This document shows positions 63,028 to 64,000 of a DNA stretch of 64,000 nt, piece after piece. The notes under the pieces were generated by a model. That model made no database searches. It was not told where the DNA came from and saw only the letters and a list, made by a program, of their open reading frames with translations. Numbering within the stretch: the first letter of the stretch is position 1; each line of letters begins with the position of its first letter. The stretch spans positions 1 to 64,000 of the forward strand of contig JAAXGN010000071.1 in the NCBI GenBank assembly GCA_012267415.1, written 5' to 3'. A program made the position numbers and the translations under genes. This DNA is from Candidatus Poribacteria bacterium (GTDB lineage Bacteria > Poribacteria > WGA-4E > WGA-3G).

Positions 63028-63245
63028 TCAGCTGGCTTCAGCGACTTGTTCTACCAATTTGCTCGGATGAATAGAGAGATACTCTCTAACCTCCAGGTTC
63101 ATCCGATCTATTTCGGAGAGAAAACCACCGACTGAGAGTCTATATTTCTGTGGATTTGTTTCCACCTCTCGGATTCTTTTAATTTGTTTTGAAAATGCCT
63201 GATGCGTGCTAATGTAGTCTTAAGTTCTTGATTGTTCTGAATCAT
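63028..63245 (-). pseudogene. Small coiled-coil (antitoxin-like) gene with a frameshift
   Basis: The start ATG 63245 opens 'MIQNNQELKTTLARIRHFQN', then the frame is lost in 'AATTAAAAGAATCC'. The continuation is intact in the next frame: 'RIREVETNPQKYRLSVGGFL' then 'SEIDRMNLEVREYLSIHP' and a stop at 63028. The total of 218 bases is one short of a multiple of three, so one base is missing. Together they would give a protein of about 72 residues resembling small antitoxin-side proteins next to HigA-like genes. It lies 24 bases downstream of the antidote-like gene at 63270-63617. Neither half would make a stable product. Confidence 0.55.
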
Positions 63246-63269
63246 TTTCTGGACTTTTCTTCATATAGA

Positions 63270-63617
63270 TTACGTTTTAGCATCTTGATTGATATCGGCA
63301 TGTTCTGTGTGGAGGGAGTCTTTTAATATGGAGAGAATCTCCAACACTTTATCCAATTGCGGTGGGTGCTCGGGACTAAGGAGATACGTGAGATCCTGCG
63401 GACTGAGATGTGTCCATGCAACAAGTTCTTCAATTCCACCTTGCGCTTCTGCAATATCTTTCATGGTAAGCAATAGTATCTCAATGTTGCCATCTTTATC
63501 AAAATCTTGGAGTGCAACTTCAAGATAACCTTTCGCAAATTCTGGTTGCGCCAAGTCTTTAAGCAGATAGTCTTTAAAAAGGGTTGTGCATTGCTGTAGT
63601 TTAATATCTATATCCAT
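63270..63617 (-). CDS. HigA-like addiction-module antidote protein
   Basis: 115 residues. 'FAKGYLEVALQDFDKDGNIE' and 'MKDIAEAQGGIEELVAWTHL' followed by 'SPQDLTYLLSPEHPPQLDKV' match the family of probable antidote proteins with a helix-turn-helix, which pair with a small RelE/Gp49-type toxin. AAGGA lies nine bases before the ATG. The expected toxin gene upstream (63623-63960) has decayed, and the gene downstream is frameshifted, so this is perhaps a stranded antidote. The tail 'HADINQDAKT' is an extension beyond the usual family end. Confidence 0.7.
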   Translation of the reverse strand: MDIDIKLQQCTTLFKDYLLKDLAQPEFAKGYLEVALQDFDKDGNIEILLLTMKDIAEAQGGIEELVAWTHLSPQDLTYLLSPEHPPQLDKVLEILSILKDSLHTEHADINQDAKT

Positions 63618-63622
63618 GGTGA

Positions 63623-63781
63623 TTATTCCTTCATTTGTTCCAGAAAATCATTCCAATAGTTTTGTGCTTTGACGTAGTATGATGGAGTATCTCTCTGGGG
63701 CGAATTTGCATTTCTATAAGTATAATGAATTATTAGCAAGTTTTCAACCTTTTTCCATCCAAACAGTATGAGAACTACCTC
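63623..63781 (-). pseudogene. Remnant reading frame upstream of the antidote gene (possible toxin relic)
   Basis: A stop-free stretch ends TAA at 63623-63625 with no usable start codon. It reads 'ILFGWKKVENLLIIHYTYRN' then 'ANSPQRDTPSYYVKAQNYW' and 'NDFLEQMKE'. The hydrophobic strand followed by a Pro/Arg turn and an Ala/Tyr helix resembles the end of Gp49/HigB toxins, and the position directly before a HigA-like gene fits. Upstream bases to 64000 hold several stops in all frames. A -10-like TATAAT lies near 63986-63991. I am unsure; it may be noise. Confidence 0.25.
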
Positions 63782-64000
63782 TTACCAATCTCACACTAAA
63801 TTATTATCACCGTCGTTCTGCATGGGTTCACTTCCATAAATCCATTCGCGAATTTTTCTGCATTGATGTCATTATTTTGTATTCTAATAAAGTACCTATT
63901 TGCTGGGTATGAAATTTGTGTCTGTTATTAATCGTAATTGGTTAGAAATTGTTCTAAACTCAACACTATATTCAACAGCGTAAATTATACCATGTCAATA

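Overview
The window looks like a chromosomal segment of a Gram-negative bacterium of the Candidatus Poribacteria / PVC-like kind. This is inferred from gene content, not from a marker gene. The clues are secreted WD40 proteins opening with a 'LP.GAIARLG' motif, LamG proteins with a 'WLFDE' start, two phytanoyl-CoA dioxygenase-like proteins, a sulfatase, a DUF362 protein, DUF6785-type and PorV-like membrane proteins, and many small palindromic repeats reused between genes. An outer membrane is indicated by TolC, a PorV-like barrel, a cytochrome-barrel protein, PBP1B/PBP1C and a GT9 heptosyltransferase-like enzyme. No rRNA, tRNA or CRISPR array was seen.

Layout. 1-584 is the N-terminal part of a type I restriction specificity subunit, cut by the window edge. 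983-9073 is the pbpC/alpha-2-macroglobulin pair. 9479-17730 holds a diheme cytochrome/beta-barrel protein, a small membrane protein, a SOD-like lipoprotein without metal ligands, a very large membrane-anchored ECF sigma factor with a beta-propeller sensor-like C-terminus, and an S55 (SpoIVB-like) peptidase lipoprotein. 17941-27177 is a minus-strand run: two paralogues of an unrecognised family flanking a WD40 protein, a PhyH enzyme, a double metallo-beta-lactamase-fold protein, a sulfatase-like protein and a Dabb protein. 27283-29606 is a plus-strand WD40 gene broken by one frameshift.

29658-44367 is a long, tightly packed minus-strand run. Its most notable part is two adjacent lipoprotein redoxin genes (31857-32969 and 31019-31840). 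Each is interrupted by one in-frame TGA exactly where the peroxidatic cysteine of the AhpC/TSA fold belongs. Each TGA is followed, 14 bases downstream, by the same 7-bp stem with a GU-containing loop. They read as tandem selenoproteins with bacterial SECIS elements, co-transcribed with a Tat-signal DUF362 protein and a small Cys-containing peptide. Upstream in the run are two LamG proteins, a PorV-like protein, a DUF6785-type transporter-like protein, a GHMP sugar kinase, an efflux adaptor with its TolC partner but no pump, and a YCF48-like propeller.

44698-58606 is mostly plus strand: PHP hydrolase - GT9 - HAD as a coupled operon, a redoxin, PBP1B, uvrB, a rubredoxin-like protein, and an M16 peptidase pair (active plus inactive, the latter with a LolA-like tail). 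58690-64000 carries a RelE-like toxin pair, an enolase-superfamily dehydratase, a second PhyH, a Gfo/Idh/MocA oxidoreductase, and a decayed toxin-antitoxin cluster at the right edge.

Small mobile or palindromic elements fill most larger gaps. The clearest is a ~115-130 bp family with near-complete copies at 15752, 50762 and 53026; the 50762 copy is bracketed by a perfect 16-bp direct repeat. Other MITE-like elements lie at 47409-47538, 54188-54475 and 15495-15650.
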